Part shown: piece by piece, positions 41,507 through 53,375 of the stretch
How positions within the stretch are numbered: the stretch's first letter is position 1
Layout: every line of letters begins with the position of its first letter
Assembly: GCA_014529385.2 (NCBI GenBank)
Contig: CM043956.1
Coordinates: 65,722,620 to 65,784,619 of the forward strand
Source: Adiantum capillus-veneris
Taxonomy: Eukaryota > Streptophyta > Polypodiopsida > Polypodiales > Pteridaceae
DNA length: 62,000 nt
Reading direction: 5' to 3'
The notes under the pieces: model-generated
What the model saw: only the letters and a program-made list of their open reading frames with translations
What the model was told of the DNA's origin: nothing
Databases searched by the model: none
Program-made: the position numbers and the translations under genes

Positions 41507-44500
41507 ACATCGGTTACATCCGGATCAGCATTCGAGGGGTTGACAACCAATGCAACTCCCGTGCAAGGACAGCTCAATCTTCGGATTGGCGAGTACAAGG
41601 ACCGCGAATCATTTTTGATGGCACCCATCGAGGGATGTGATATCATCTTGGGTATGCCATGGCACTTCCACATGACACCTATTCCCGATTATGTGGAAAA
41701 GCGATTATGTGGAAAAGACCCTCACTTTTGATCATGGGGGTAAGAAAATAAAGATTCATGCTGATGCAGGAGATTGGCAGTTCCCAATTGTAAGCCATAT
41801 CTCCATTAAGAAAGAAATGAAGAAGTGTGTTTCTGCTTACTTGATTTTTGCATGTGAGAAGGATAAAACTAGTAGGGACTCTCTCTCTAGTCTGGAAATT
41901 AAGCGTCTTCAATTTATTGAAAAGTACAAAGATTGTTTCACGGAAACACTTTCTGATGAACTCCCTCCGGTACGCCCAGAAGATCACCGCATAGATCTCA
42001 TACCGGGTAGCTCGCCTCCCAATCAACCCCCTTATCGGGTGAGTCTTGCTCAGCAAGAGGAAATTCTGAAGCAAGTCAACGAGCTTCTAGAGAAAGGGTT
42101 AGTACGGCCAAGTGCTTCACCCTACTGCTCTCCAGTTCTACTGGTGCAGAAGAAAGATGGCACGTTTCGAATGTGCATAGACTATAGGTCTTTAAACAAG
42201 ATCACGATCAAGAATCGCTTTCCGATCCCCCGGATTGATGATATACTTGATAAGTTGCAGGGTGCAAGTGTCTTTAGTCGCATAGACTCAAAGAGTGGGT
42301 ATCATCAGATACGGATCGCCCCTGAGGATGTCCACAAGAGTGCTTTCCGCACAACCTTTGGACTAGATGAATTTTTGGTAATGCCTTTCGACTTGACCAA
42401 TGCTCCTGCGACCTTCAATCGCATGATGGACCGCATTTTCAGCCCGTATCGAGCTTTTACGGGAGTATTCTTTGACGACATACTCATCTTCTCTAAGTCA
42501 AAAGAGGAACATCGGAAGCACTTGGACTTAGTGTCTCAAGAATTGCGAAAGCATGAGTTGCATGTGAATGCAAAGAAGAGCGAGTTCTTTCTCTCAGAGA
42601 TACACTATCTCGGCCATATAGTCTCTCACAATCAAGTGAGTATGGATCCTGCCAAGATCCGAGTGGTAGAAGATTGGCCTATTCCCACTACGGTACATGA
42701 TGTACGTAGCTTCTTGGGACTATGTTCGTATTATCGAAGGTTTGTCCGAGGATTTGCTCATGTAGTAGGACCACTTCATGATTTGACAAAGAAGAAGATT
42801 CCGTTCAGATGGGGATCGAGACATCAAGGAGCTTTTGATCGGCTCAAGTACTTGCTAAGCCATGGACCTATTTTGATAGTGTGTGACTTAAGGAAACCAT
42901 TTGAGGTTCACTGCGATGCTTCAGGCGATTGCATCGGAGCAATGTTAAATCAAGAAGGCCATGCAGTGGCCTACGAAAGCAGACGGCTTAAGGATGCAGA
43001 GTTGCATGCATCAATCTACGAAAAGGAACTCACGGCTGTGATTCACGCCTTATCCAACTGGAAGCACTATCTTCTAGGAGCGGATTTTGTGATCAAGACT
43101 GATCACCAGAGTTTGCGGAATTTTCTTACGCAAAAGAAACTATCTGAGAAGCAGATGAGATGGGCAAACTTTTTGTCTATGTTTCACTTCTAGATCCTTC
43201 ACACGGCTGGGAGTAAGAATGTGGTCGCGGACGCATTGTCTAGGCGGCCAAGGGTGAACGCTATCACTTCGGTGTATCATCAAGAATTAGAAGCACTACC
43301 GGATTTGTATCCGAATGATCCAGACTTCTCCACCGTTTGGGGAAAGCTACATCGTGGAGAGAATGAGCTTCCCTATTCCATTCGGGACGGTTATCTCTAC
43401 CACCATCAGGCCATATGTGTGGCGGAACCATTAAGAAAGAGATCATGGATGAAGCACACGCTTCGCCTTATGCGGGTCATCGGGGTATTCTTTCTATGAC
43501 CTTAGCAATGGAAAGATATTTCTTTTGGCCTAGCCTTAAAGCAGACATTGATAAGTATGTCAGGGAATGCTTCGTTTGCCAGAAAGTGAAGTATGATCGG
43601 CATAAGACGCTTGGGTTGCTACAACCTTTGCCTGTGCCTAATGAACCTTGGGAAAGTATTGCCATGGACTTCATCATGGACCTCCCTAGAACTCAGACTG
43701 GAAATGACGCGATCTGGACCATTGTGGACAGGTTTAGCAAGCAAGCACACTTTATACCAGTCAAGAAAACGATCAAAGCAGATCATATGGCTAAGGTCTT
43801 TCTAGCACAGATCTTTAAGCATCATGGAATGCCTAAGTCTATTGTGAGTGATCGAGATCCTCGCATGACAGGAAATTTTTGGCGTGCCTTGATGGATAAT
43901 CTTGGTACGAAGCTGAATTTTTCATCTGTCTACCATCCTCAAACGGACGGGCAAAGTGAGATAGCCAATTCCACAGTATTGGATATGTTAAAAGCTTATG
44001 TGCCAGACTGACAATCTGATTGGGAGAAATATTTGCCTCTTGTCGAGTATGCGTATAACAATACCATACACTCATCGACAGGGAAAGCACCTTTTGAGAT
44101 TCTCTATGGTAAGCCTTTGCTTCCACCCATCCTTTTAACTAAGGATAAGATCTTTGCAGCAGATGAATTTGTCTGGGATTTGGACACAGCCTACGGGCAA
44201 GTTAGGAGAGCTATTCTACGCTCTCAGGAAAAGCATAAGAAAGCTGCAGACAAGCACAGAAGGAATCTAGACTTAACAGTCGGAGAGTTAGTCTTACTCA
44301 AGTTTGAGAAGGCAAGACTTAAGAAACAAGCGTCTCATAAGGGGAAAGTGGTAAAACTTTCTACCCGTTATTATGGGCCGTTTAAGATCACTGAGCGAGT
44401 GAATGATGTCACTTTCCGATTAGAGCTACCGCCTAATTGGAAGATCCATAATGCTTTCCATGTCAGTTTACTCCGGCCGTATGTGGGACCGCCTCCGAGC

Positions 44501-44740
44501 CAGCCTAGTGCTGAGGAACCTCGTGAGGTTGAGGAAACAGAAGAAATACTCCAACCGGAGCAAATAGTAAGTCATCAGGAGCGGCCTCTCAAATCCGGAA
44601 AGATAACACGGAAGTATTTGGTTAAGTTTAAGAACTATTCGAATCTAGATGCTCAGTGGATGACGCAGGAGGAATTAGCAGCTTATCCCGAGATACTGGA
44701 GGTATATGTCCAAGCACTACGGTTGAGGTCAACTGTTTAG
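41507..44740 (+). pseudogene. Ty3-c pol: protease end, reverse transcriptase, RNase H, integrase, chromodomain
   Basis: Protease end: PIEGCDIILGMPWHF. RT-RNase H are open over 500 codons (41691-43193): [116 protein letters not shown] at 43192 precedes the integrase: [61 protein letters not shown] frameshift lies near 43450 and a TGA at 44009. RYYGPFKITERVNDVTFRLE and a chromodomain-like VKFKNYSNLDAQWM close the protein. Chromodomain plus domain order identify a chromovirus. Only about four lesions separate it from an open frame, so it is fairly young. Confidence 0.92.
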
Positions 44741-44752
44741 AAGGCAGAGGGA

Positions 44753-45980
44753 TGTTGCTAATTGGACTATTTTCTTATTTTTAATGATTAATCTCTTTTT
44801 TTAGGATATTTTATTATGTGCACTAAGAACTGTTAAAAGATTGTAGCTACATGAACTGCCATCAAGAACGGGTAACTCTGATGTGTCATTTGATGGGTGA
44901 CGGTAAACATCGCAAAGGAGTTTCTGTAAGTTCGGTGGAAAGGGCCGGGTTACGAGTGCCCCTGATGCGTCACATGATGGGTGACGGGTGCATCAGTAAG
45001 GGGGCATCCCGTAGGCTAAGGAGGAAATCCGAAATGAGTAAGAAAATACGCGTAAGAACGCAAGCACAAGAATAAAAAATGGGTTCAATGAAGCTTTTAC
45101 GAAAAGCAGGAACATTCGCGGGAGGGCAGATGCTTTCCCGCTAGGAGTCTGTGTCTGCATTGCATCTGTGCCGTGTCCTGCACCCTGGGAAGCCTGGAAT
45201 GTGTTCGTGTAGCATTGTTTTCACTAACTAAGTGAGTTTTTAAAGTTTGAACAGGTTCACACTTTATTTTATAAAGTGGCTGGTCACTTAAAGTGGCCGG
45301 TCACTTTTAAGTGACCAGCCCTTTTATTAATAAAATAAAGCAAGGCTCTCTAAAACTAGCGCTAAAAACCTACGCATGGGCTGAATCTGCGATCTCTCTC
45401 TCTCCTCTCTCTAGGGCGCCAAAGTTCTGCTTTTTCGGTTCTATTCCCGCCGGGTGCTAGGCCCTATAAAAGGGAAGCAAGCGTTCCAGTTTGAAGAGAC
45501 GTCGGAAGCAGCAGAGAGTGCTAACGCTGGGATTCTGGAGCACGTGTTGGCGACGGAAATTGCAAGTGTTCGTGTGACGACGGAGTATGGAGGTCGTTTC
45601 TCCGAGCAAGGAGCGACAGGTATAAGGTGTTGATACGCATTGAGAATTGTTGCTTTGTGTGGTTTGTTTTGCAAGAATCTCCCGTCTTACGGGAAAGTAT
45701 GGCTTCGCGCCTAAGTCCCTTACGGGAAGGAACGGCTTTGTGCCCAAGCCCTTTACGGGAAAGCACGACCTGCGGGTCTAAGATTACAAAACAGAGGGGT
45801 TTCCTTGGGTTCTTGTGCTTGTATAAGAATTCTCCCTGAATAAAGAACTCCTAACGGGGGGGGGGACCAGCCCATCTTCTGGTCCCCAATACTGTGTCGA
45901 TCTTATCCCTTCTCTCCCTTTTGCAAAGTATTTTATTTTTCAGATTTCTAAGTGCTTGTGTATGCTCCCGTTTTGCGACA
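44753..45980 (+). repeat. 3' LTR of Ty3-c
   Basis: 1228 bp, preceded by purine tract GAAGGCAGAGGGA (44740-44752) and ending GTTTTGCGACA before GACTA. It contains TATAAAAG (45467-45474) as a likely TATA element, three TTACGGGAA repeats (about 45693-45760) and AATAAAG (45840) as a possible polyadenylation signal. Confidence 0.9.
45278..45320. repeat. 43-base near-perfect palindrome in the Ty3-c LTR
   Basis: GGCTGGTCACTTA at the left and its exact complement TAAGTGACCAGCC at the right enclose a second, inner inverted repeat AAGTG...CACTT. The 5' LTR is deleted from precisely the first bases of this structure. Confidence 0.92.
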
Positions 45981-45985
45981 GACTA

Positions 45986-48044
45986 TCTGTGATTGGCCCG
46001 ATTTGAGGAATGTCCATGAAGTTAGAAGCTTCTTGGGACTGTGTTCGTACTACAGGCGGTTCATACGAAAGTTTGCAGAGGTTGCTTCCCCTTTGCATAT
46101 CTTGACACAGAAAGGAGTACCTTTCTCGTGGGGACCCACAGAGGTGACTGCCTTTCAGACATTGAAAGAGAAATTGACTACGGGACCTATTTTGACTTTG
46201 TCGGACTTGCAGAAGTCATTTGAAGTATATTGTGATGCTTGTGGTAGTAGTCTGGGTGCGGTCTTGATGCAAGAAGACCATGTCATAGCTTACGAGAGCC
46301 GTTTGTTCTCTAGGCCTGAGATGACAACACAGATTTATGAGAAAGAGCTTTTGGCGGTTATCCATGCTCTTACTCAGTGGCTGCATTACCTACTCGGAGC
46401 GGATTTTACTGTCTTCACAGACCATCAGAGTTTGCGCTACTTCTTGTCACAGAAGCAACTTTCGGAAAAGCAGATACGGTGGGCGAACATCTTGTCACAG
46501 TTCCACTTCCAGATTGTCCATGTTCAGGGACAAAGAATGTGGTGGCAGATGCTTTGTCGATACCGTTGGTTTTGGATATTTCCGCGATACATCATAGGAG
46601 CTTTAAGGATATGGTCGATCAGTATGCCACAGATACAGATTTTGCAGATATTTTCACACGGATACGGGATGGGGAGACGGTAGTTGGATATTCCCTTCGG
46701 GAAGGTTACTTGATGAAAAAGACTATGTTGTGCGTTACACAGCCGTTGAGGGAAAAGGTTATGACTGAATGCCATTGTCCACCTTTTACTGGTCACCGCG
46801 TCATTACTACCACCATAAAAGGGGTAGCGAGATACTTCTTTTGGCCGAGACTCAAGAAGGATGTGGAGGAGTTTGTGCGCAGTTGCTTGGTATGCCAGAA
46901 GGTCAAGTTTGACAGGCATAAGGCATAGGGATTGTTACAGCCTTTACCCATACCCACCCGCCCCTGGGAAAGTATAGCGATGGATTTCATTTTTGATCTC
47001 CCGAGAACACAGAGTGGTCACGATGGTATCTGGACTGTTATTGACAGGTTTAGCAAACAGGCCCATTTCATTCCAGTGAAGAAAACAGTCAAGCCGGATC
47101 ACTTAGCTAGACTGTTTGTGGCCCAGATTTTCAGATTACATGGCATGCCTGAGACGATTGTCTCCGACAGAGACCCTAGATTTACGAGTTTTTTTTGGAA
47201 GGCAATTTGGGAGAACATTGGCACGCGGTTGCAGTTCTCGTCATCGTTCCACCCGCAGACTGACGGGCAATCTGAGATTGCCAATTCAGTGGTTCTAGAT
47301 TTATTGAAGTCTTATATCTCATATCAGAAGACTCATTGGGAAAGATATTTACCTTTGGTGGAATTTGCCTACAATAACACGATACACTTGTCGACGGGGA
47401 AGGCGCCATTTGAGATTGTTGAAGGTGCTGTGAAGGTTCCACCCTTCCTAAGCACGAAAGATAAGATCTTTGAAGCGGATGAATATACGCGAGATCTGGA
47501 TACGGCTTTCGCCAAGGTTCGCGAGACTTTGCAGAAGTCTCAAGAACGACAGAAGAAGGCAGCGGATCGCCATCGGCGCGACTTGAAATTGAAGGAGGAT
47601 GATTGGGTGCTCTTACGTTTTGAGAAGGCACGCCTACGAAAGAAAAAGGGAAAGGAGAGGCTTTTTCCAAAGCTTAGTATGCGATACTATGGCCCTTGCC
47701 AGATTACTGAAAAGATAAATGATGTCTCCTTCCGATTGAAACTGCCAGATACTTGGAGAATTCACAATGCTTTCCATGTGAGTCTCTTGAAACCTTTTAA
47801 AGGTGATGTGCCTGATGATAGGGAGCCTGATGAGCAACCCTAAGTGGACGAAAACGAGGAGATCCTTGTTCCTGAACAAATTTTGGCACATAAGGATACG
47901 AAGAATAAGGGTAAAGTCCGAAGGCTGTTCTTGGTTAAGTTCAAGAATTATCCTGCACTTGATGCGAAGTGGATGGAGGAGGAGCACCTAGCAGATACTA
48001 GTCAGATTGTGAAACGTTACCTCAATGCTTTTGGTTTAGCATAG
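45986..48044 (+). pseudogene. Ty3-b RNase H, integrase and chromodomain (3' part of pol)
   Basis: Resumes at DWPDLRNVHEVRSFLGLCSY. RNase H: FEVYCDACGSSLGAVLMQE, YEKELLAVIHAL, FTDHQSLRYFL. A frameshift lies near 46540. Integrase zinc domain: CHCPPFTGHRVITT, CLVCQKVKFDRHKA, then TAG at 46926. Catalytic core (46932-47843 open): [40 protein letters not shown], giving D, D and [21 protein letters not shown] follows. A TAA at 47840 separates a chromodomain-like VRRLFLVKFKNYPALDAKWM (47844-48044). Integrase would insert the DNA copy; the chromodomain would steer it to heterochromatin. Confidence 0.9.
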
Positions 48045-48623
48045 TCTACTCCAAATGGAACCCAGAATTCAGCTTGGCCGGAGATCTGGTGCAGTGGGAT
48101 GCACAAGAGGGGAGTCACTCCACTCCTTTGTCAACAGATGCCTTGATTTAGATACTAGAGTCACTGATGTCTCTTTGAGCTTCAGGGATACTGAGAGCTG
48201 ACAGTATTCTGCTGTATGACTTTATGAAATGGAATTCCTGATAATGATACCGATTTGTTCTTGACTTCTTGTGAGTGCAGGAACTGATAGACGAAATGAC
48301 TGCAACATTTTAGTCTGATTGATCTCGAATAGACATGGTTGCAATAGGGGTTAGTCAATCGGACATCGATAAGGTCCCGATTGGACCTAGATGTGATTGC
48401 TAGCTACATTGCCGATAAATCATGGTCTAAGATCCGAACGAATGTTGAATGTCATGTGATGTCCTGTGATGTCGTGTGATGTGACTGTCGTTTTGGTACA
48501 TGTGCTAGATGTGTGTTCCTAGTACGTAGGTACTAACAGTTAGTGTCTGCTAAGACGGTTTATGGCTTTTGTCGGTTTTGCAGGTGTAATCGCGGTCGAT
48601 TACAATGCTTTCAAGAGGGGGTA
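48045..48623 (+). other. Noncoding 3' region of Ty3-b with pre-PPT hairpin
   Basis: About 540 bp follow the pol stop with no open frame, yet the sequence is recognisable at 55700-56250 and, reversed, at 56713-57317. It ends with hairpin TGTAATCG-CGGT-CGATTACA (48585-48604) and purine tract TCAAGAGGGGGTA. Conservation across copies indicates a functional noncoding segment. Confidence 0.8.
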
Positions 48624-49238
48624 TGTCACAAAGTGATGACGTGGCTACGGGTAGCTCAAACCCTAATTTGAGGCTGAAACCCTAAAATCCCTGCAAATCC
48701 TAATTTCTGCAGAAACCCTAATTTCTGACAGCAAACCCTAATTCTGCCGGGGTGCCACGTGGCAGCAAGAGCAGCTGTACGGATTTCCGGATTTTGCGCC
48801 GCAAAACGTGCTGACAGCTTTTGTCTTACTTTTTGGGCTCCACGCCAAGAGAAGAGAGAGAACTTACTTTTTTTTTGTTAAAAAAAAGATACTCTCTCAG
48901 AAAGAGAGAGAGAGAGAACTGATTATTTTCAATTTTAAAAGGTTTTGGGGCTCTGCTTTTGGGCATCCCTTATACCTTTAAATATGTGAAGAGGGCTTCA
49001 CTTCTTAGAGCATCTGGACGCAGAGTCTGAGAGTGAAACCTTAGCCACACTCTTGTACTTTGATCTGATTAATATAAAAAGAAATACCGAAAGGGGCGCC
49101 AGTCTTTGGGGCCAATATCTCTTATCACGGAACTCCACCGGGCCAATGCAAATCTATTGTGATCTGTGAATTGTTTTGAAGTGGTTATTTGGTGCTGTCG
49201 TGGTTGATTCTTGACTTGGAGTGTCCAAGTCTGTTACA
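48624..49238 (+). repeat. 3' LTR of Ty3-b
   Basis: 615 bp, TGTCACAAAGTGATGACGTG to CAAGTCTGTTACA, with telobox array 48657-48750, followed by AAATC. Confidence 0.92.
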
Positions 49239-50320
49239 AAATCTTATGAAGGATCCTAAATTTGCAAAATTTTTGACGCAGACATCCTTGGACGAAGTGT
49301 ACTCTCAATGGCGGAAGGCCACAGAACCACCCCTCAAACCGGCACTCAAGAAACCTCCTACTTCGAAGATGTTTATAGAGCAAGAATTAGAAGAGGTGGT
49401 TGATACATGGATTACCCAGATTTTTGACGCAACCAACAAAGCCAAAGAGCATGACAAAAAGCAGAAGAAAGGAACCGACTTCCCGGGTTATTTTGGGTCG
49501 TCAATTTGCTTTGGCCTCGGCAAGAAAAGAGAAGAAGCGTGTCAGATTTGAAGGAGTATCCATTTCTTCTTCTTCTTCTTCTTCGTCAGTCAGTTCTTCT
49601 AGCTCTTTTGACTCAAGCAAAGAAGACAGGAAAGGGAAAAAGCGAAGCAAAAAGCAAAGCTTCGGAAAGGGCAAGAAAAAGGCAAACAAGCCTAAGTTTC
49701 GCCCAATTTCTGACAGTTCTACAGAGGACTTGTCTTGAGATAGTTCGGACTCCGATGATCACAGAGTTTATGCAAAGAAGAAGATTTTCTATAAAGCCAA
49801 CCAGTATAACTTTTTGGAGGATAAAAGCAAGAAAGTTCGAGAATGTCACATACGAATGTCACATACGAACTGCTTGAAACCATCTCCGGATGTCCAAGAA
49901 AGATACCTTGGACGCATATTGCGAGAGATTTTGGAGCTATTTTCTATCCGCTTCTTCATTTAAGAAGATCTCGTTTAAAGAACAGATTGAGTGGTTTACC
50001 TTGGGACTTCCTACGGAGATCCGAGATCATTACTTAAAGCAAAAGTCAGATTCTATTCAAGAACTGACGAGTCATGCGAAACGGGATTTGCCACACACTC
50101 AGGCAGTTTGACTTACCCCACAGAGGAGATCATGACACAGAAAACAGAACATTCTAAAAATGAAGAAGAAGAGCCCTCAAGATCAGAAAGAGAAGGATGC
50201 ACGACCCGGCTCACTCCGTGGGAAAGAGCCAACTTCATTAAAGAAGGGAAGTGTTTTGGATGCGGGGAACAAGGACATATCCCCGTGAAGTGCCCTAAAA
50301 AGGCACATAAAGAACAAGAT
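49239..50320 (+). pseudogene. Ty3-a gag, remainder, with zinc knuckle
   Basis: Continues from the split at 37470: MKDPKFAKFLTQTSLDEVYS, KKPPTSKMFIEQELEEVVDT, KKQKKGTDFPGYF. After a frameshift come a Ser-rich run and RKGKKRSKKQSFGKGKKKA. A deletion near 49845, marked by a doubled GAATGTCACATAC, removes the gag core. Then SKKDTLDAYCERFWSYFLSA and the knuckle CFGCGEQGHIPVKC at about 50253-50294. Confidence 0.85.
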
Positions 50321-52144
50321 GAAGAAAGGCCAGAGAGTTCAAAAGCAGGTGAGGAACATGGACAGAAAGGCAAGATGAAAGCAGGACTGGTTCCCGATTG
50401 CATGGGTACTGACCCAAGCACGATTGATGAGAGCACTGAACTTTGCCGAGCTTGGGGCAAAGTGAAAGATCAAGCAACCCTGATTTTCTTTGATGGAGGA
50501 GCCAAGGCCAACTTCATTTCATCTGAATTGGCGGTGCGGCTCGAGATTACACCCGATCGGATGGGACCACAGGCAGAGGCAGTTCTAGCACCACCTAGCA
50601 GGGACATGGCCATTACACCTGTCATTGGCAAACTTCGGTTGCATTGTCAGGGGTATTTGGTGCACGAGGACTTCTACATAATGCCCTTGGAAGGTTGTGA
50701 TGTTCTCCTGGGAGTCCCTTCGTACCATAAGAACAATGCCGTGGTGGATTATTGGACGAAGAAAGCGACATTGACTACTGAAAAGGGCCGAAACATTGTA
50801 CTTGATGTGGAACTGAAGGGCGAGTTTGTCCCTATTGTATCAGCTTAAGCCGTTTTGAAATTAATGGAATCCAATCTGTTTGTTTACTCGATCTTTTTGA
50901 AAGAGTTGAATGATGATCATAGGACAAGTATGTCTGATCTAGAAAAAGAAGGCCAAGATTTTCTCCACACTCATGCCGATTGCTTTTCTGAGGGCCTGCC
51001 AGGCGAGTTGCCACCAGCTCGTCCTGAGGATCATACAATTGATCTGATACCTGGAAGCACACCACCGAACCGGCCACCTTACCGAGTGAGCCGAGCCCAG
51101 AATGAAGAGATTATGAACCAAGTGAAAGACCTCTTGGAAAAGGGTCTTATCCAGTCGAGTACTTCACCTTACTGCTCTTTGGTGTTGTTGGTTTTGAAGA
51201 AAGACAGATCTTGGAGAATGTGCATTGACTATAGAGCTCTCAACAAAATCACCATCAAGAACAGATTTCCTATTCCTAGGATCGATGATATTCTAGAACG
51301 ACTACAGGGATCCTCTTGTTTCAGCAGGATCGATTTGGAGAGGAGATATCATCAGATCCGAATCACGCCCGGAGATGTCCACAAGACAGCTTTTCGGACG
51401 GGACCTTCGGTTTATTTGAGTTTTTGGTGATGCCTTTTGGGCATACCAATGCTCCAACTACTTTTAACCGAATGATCGACAGGATTTTCAGAGAGTACAG
51501 ATCTTTTGTGGGCACTTTCTTTGATGACATTATTGTCTTCTCCAAGGATGATGCAGAACATAGATAACATCTGCTACAGGTTTTTCAGGCATTACGAGAT
51601 AACAAGTTGGTGATTAATGCAAAGAAAAGTGAATTTTTCCTACCCGAGATACACTTTTTGGGACACATTGTCTCAACAGCAGGAGTACAAATGGACCCAG
51701 CCAAGATAGAGACTATCCTGATTGGCCTGATTTGAAGAATGTCCATAAAGTTAGAAGCTTCTTGGGCTTATGTTCTTACTATCGGCGGCTCATTAGAAAA
51801 TTTGTAGAGGTTGCTTCCCCTTTGCATACCTTGACACAGAAAGGAGTCCCTTTCTCGTGGGGACCCACAGAGGTGATTGCCTTTCAAACATTGAAAGAGA
51901 AATTGACTGCCGGATTTCATTTGAAGTATATTGTGATGCTTGTGGTCGTAGTCTGGGTGCGGTCTTAATGCAAGAAGGCCATGTCATTGCCTACGAGAGC
52001 CGATTGTTCTCAAGGCCGGAATTGACAGCACATATATATGAGAAAGAGCTTTTGGCGGTTATCCATGCTCTTACTCAGTGGCGACATTACCTAGTCGGAG
52101 CCGATTTTACGGTCTTCACAGATCACCAGAGTTTATGCTACTAG
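50321..52144 (+). pseudogene. Ty3-a protease, reverse transcriptase and partial RNase H
   Basis: Protease FFDGGAKANFIS (same DGG as Ty3-b), PLEGCDVLLGVPSYHKNN. Reverse transcriptase [36 protein letters not shown]; RNase H AYESRLFSRPELTAHIYEKE, FTDHQSLCY. Breaks include TAA at 50846, a frameshift near 51400, TAA at 51566, a frameshift near 51710 and a 24-base deletion-like gap near 51915. Similarity to Ty3-b ends near 52144, inside RNase H. Integrase and the 3' end are missing here. Confidence 0.87.
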
Positions 52145-52188
52145 TTTAATGCAAGCAGCTGCCCAAAAGTGATGTTAGCCTTTTGATT

Positions 52189-53375
52189 TTAAACATCTCT
52201 TACCAAATCATACTCCGGATTACCCCGTCCCAACTGAAAATTCTTTTGGGTAATTCTTCGTCTTCGCCTTCTTCTGCTTGGCTCTGGCTGCTCTCTACCT
52301 TCATTTACCTTCTCTTTCCCCTTCTTTGCTCTAGTTTCACGCTCCGTCTCAGTCTCCTTGTCACCTCGTGCTCTTTTGTTGGCCAGAATGTCAACCTCCT
52401 GCTTATCAACACCAATAATGTCAACCCTTGGTATTTCATCATTACTTGATGGAGCCGCCTGTGCTTGGTTTTCAACCTCTTGCTGCCCTCTTTGGCCATT
52501 AAACTGTGCTTGACCACGGCCTCGATCAAATAGAGGATACATGCCGCCCCTTTCCCTTGGTGGGTGAGGGCAATCTGGAGCATAGTGGCCTTCCTCTCCA
52601 CAATTGTATCTCTTGCCAGGCAATTGCCTAGCTCTGCCTCTTCCCGTCCTTGCTTGACCTCTATCCATAACACTTAAACGTAACTCTTACATTTGCTCAG
52701 ACAAATCTTGAACTGTACGTACCCATTGTTGAGGAACGGTTGCTACCCCTCGATTGGGCTGATTCTCCGTTTGAACTTCTTCTCTCGGATTCGAGTCGGA
52801 TTGGCTACCATTGCCTCATATCCCAATGCACCTCGCTCAATTTTCTTCTTTATTTTACGGCTTTTAGACCGCGCAATAGCAACCGCCCCGTTGTAATTCT
52901 CCAGGCCCTCGAAATCCATCTTTTCACGAACTTTGGGATGTAAACAAGACATAAACTTTTCCAATTTAAAGTACTCACCACCATTGACCAACTGCATGGC
53001 CACTGCAAAGTCCCTCCAACACTCTTCGAAGCGGGCGAGGAAGACGCTAAATTCCTCATTCACGTCCTGCTTCAAATTTTTCAATCTTGCATCCAAGTCG
53101 ACAGGAGACACCTCTTTTCGAAAATTTTGCAGAAAACGGGCCCGCAATGCCGGCCACATAATTCTTGGCTCTCCCTCCAACGCATAGAACCATGTCTTTC
53201 GCATCAGCAACGGGATCGTTTGCATCTTGCTATCTTCATTCGGCATATGCAGTGACAACATATACAACTCAAAATCGGCCATCCACTCTTCCGGATCTCC
53301 TTCCCCGGCAAAAACTGGTCCATAACTATGTGTTGCCATCTCTCCTTGATGGAAATAACTGTCTTTGATCAACAC
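52189..53375 (-). pseudogene. Ty3-f: minus-strand gag and zinc knuckle
   Basis: The first part (53375-52743, 210 codons) reads MATHSYGPVFAGEGDPEEWM from its second Met, then WFYALEGEPRIMWPALRARF, KQDVNEEFSVFLARFEECW and LMSCLHPKV-like spacing, the retrotransposon gag core. After a break the second part (52668-52189) has YNCGEEGHYAPDCP, a CX2CX4HX4C knuckle, then a basic KRARGDKETETERE / RRRRRRRI tail. No protease or polymerase follows; the sequence abuts Ty3-a at about 52146. It differs from the Ty3-a/b gag and is a separate lineage. Confidence 0.82.

Larger units (their letters stand above)
40979..45980 (+). mobile_element. Ty3-c: chromovirus inserted in Ty3-b pol, TSD GACTA
   Basis: Flanked by GACTA at 40974-40978 and 45981-45985. 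The 3' LTR is 1228 bp; the 5' LTR keeps only its first 528 bp. The missing part continues through the PBS, gag and most of the protease, so the element was internally deleted. The rest (protease end, reverse transcriptase, RNase H, integrase, chromodomain) is nearly open. Its LTR is unrelated to that of Ty3-a and Ty3-b. Confidence 0.93.
37471..49238 (+). mobile_element. Ty3-b: chromovirus inserted in Ty3-a gag and itself split by Ty3-c
   Basis: LTRs 37471-38098 and 48624-49238 are direct repeats, flanked by AAATC at 37466-37470 and 49239-49243. The internal order is gag, CCHC knuckle, protease, reverse transcriptase, [Ty3-c 40979-45980], RNase H, integrase, chromodomain-like end, a 540-bp noncoding 3' region, hairpin and PPT. 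Without Ty3-c it would be about 6.8 kb. Several stops and frameshifts make it inactive. Confidence 0.93.

Noticed and set aside
42471-42500. FFDD in place of YxDD in the Ty3 reverse transcriptases as a catalytic oddity
   Set aside because: Phe at this place is common in plant Ty3 elements and both Asp residues are present.
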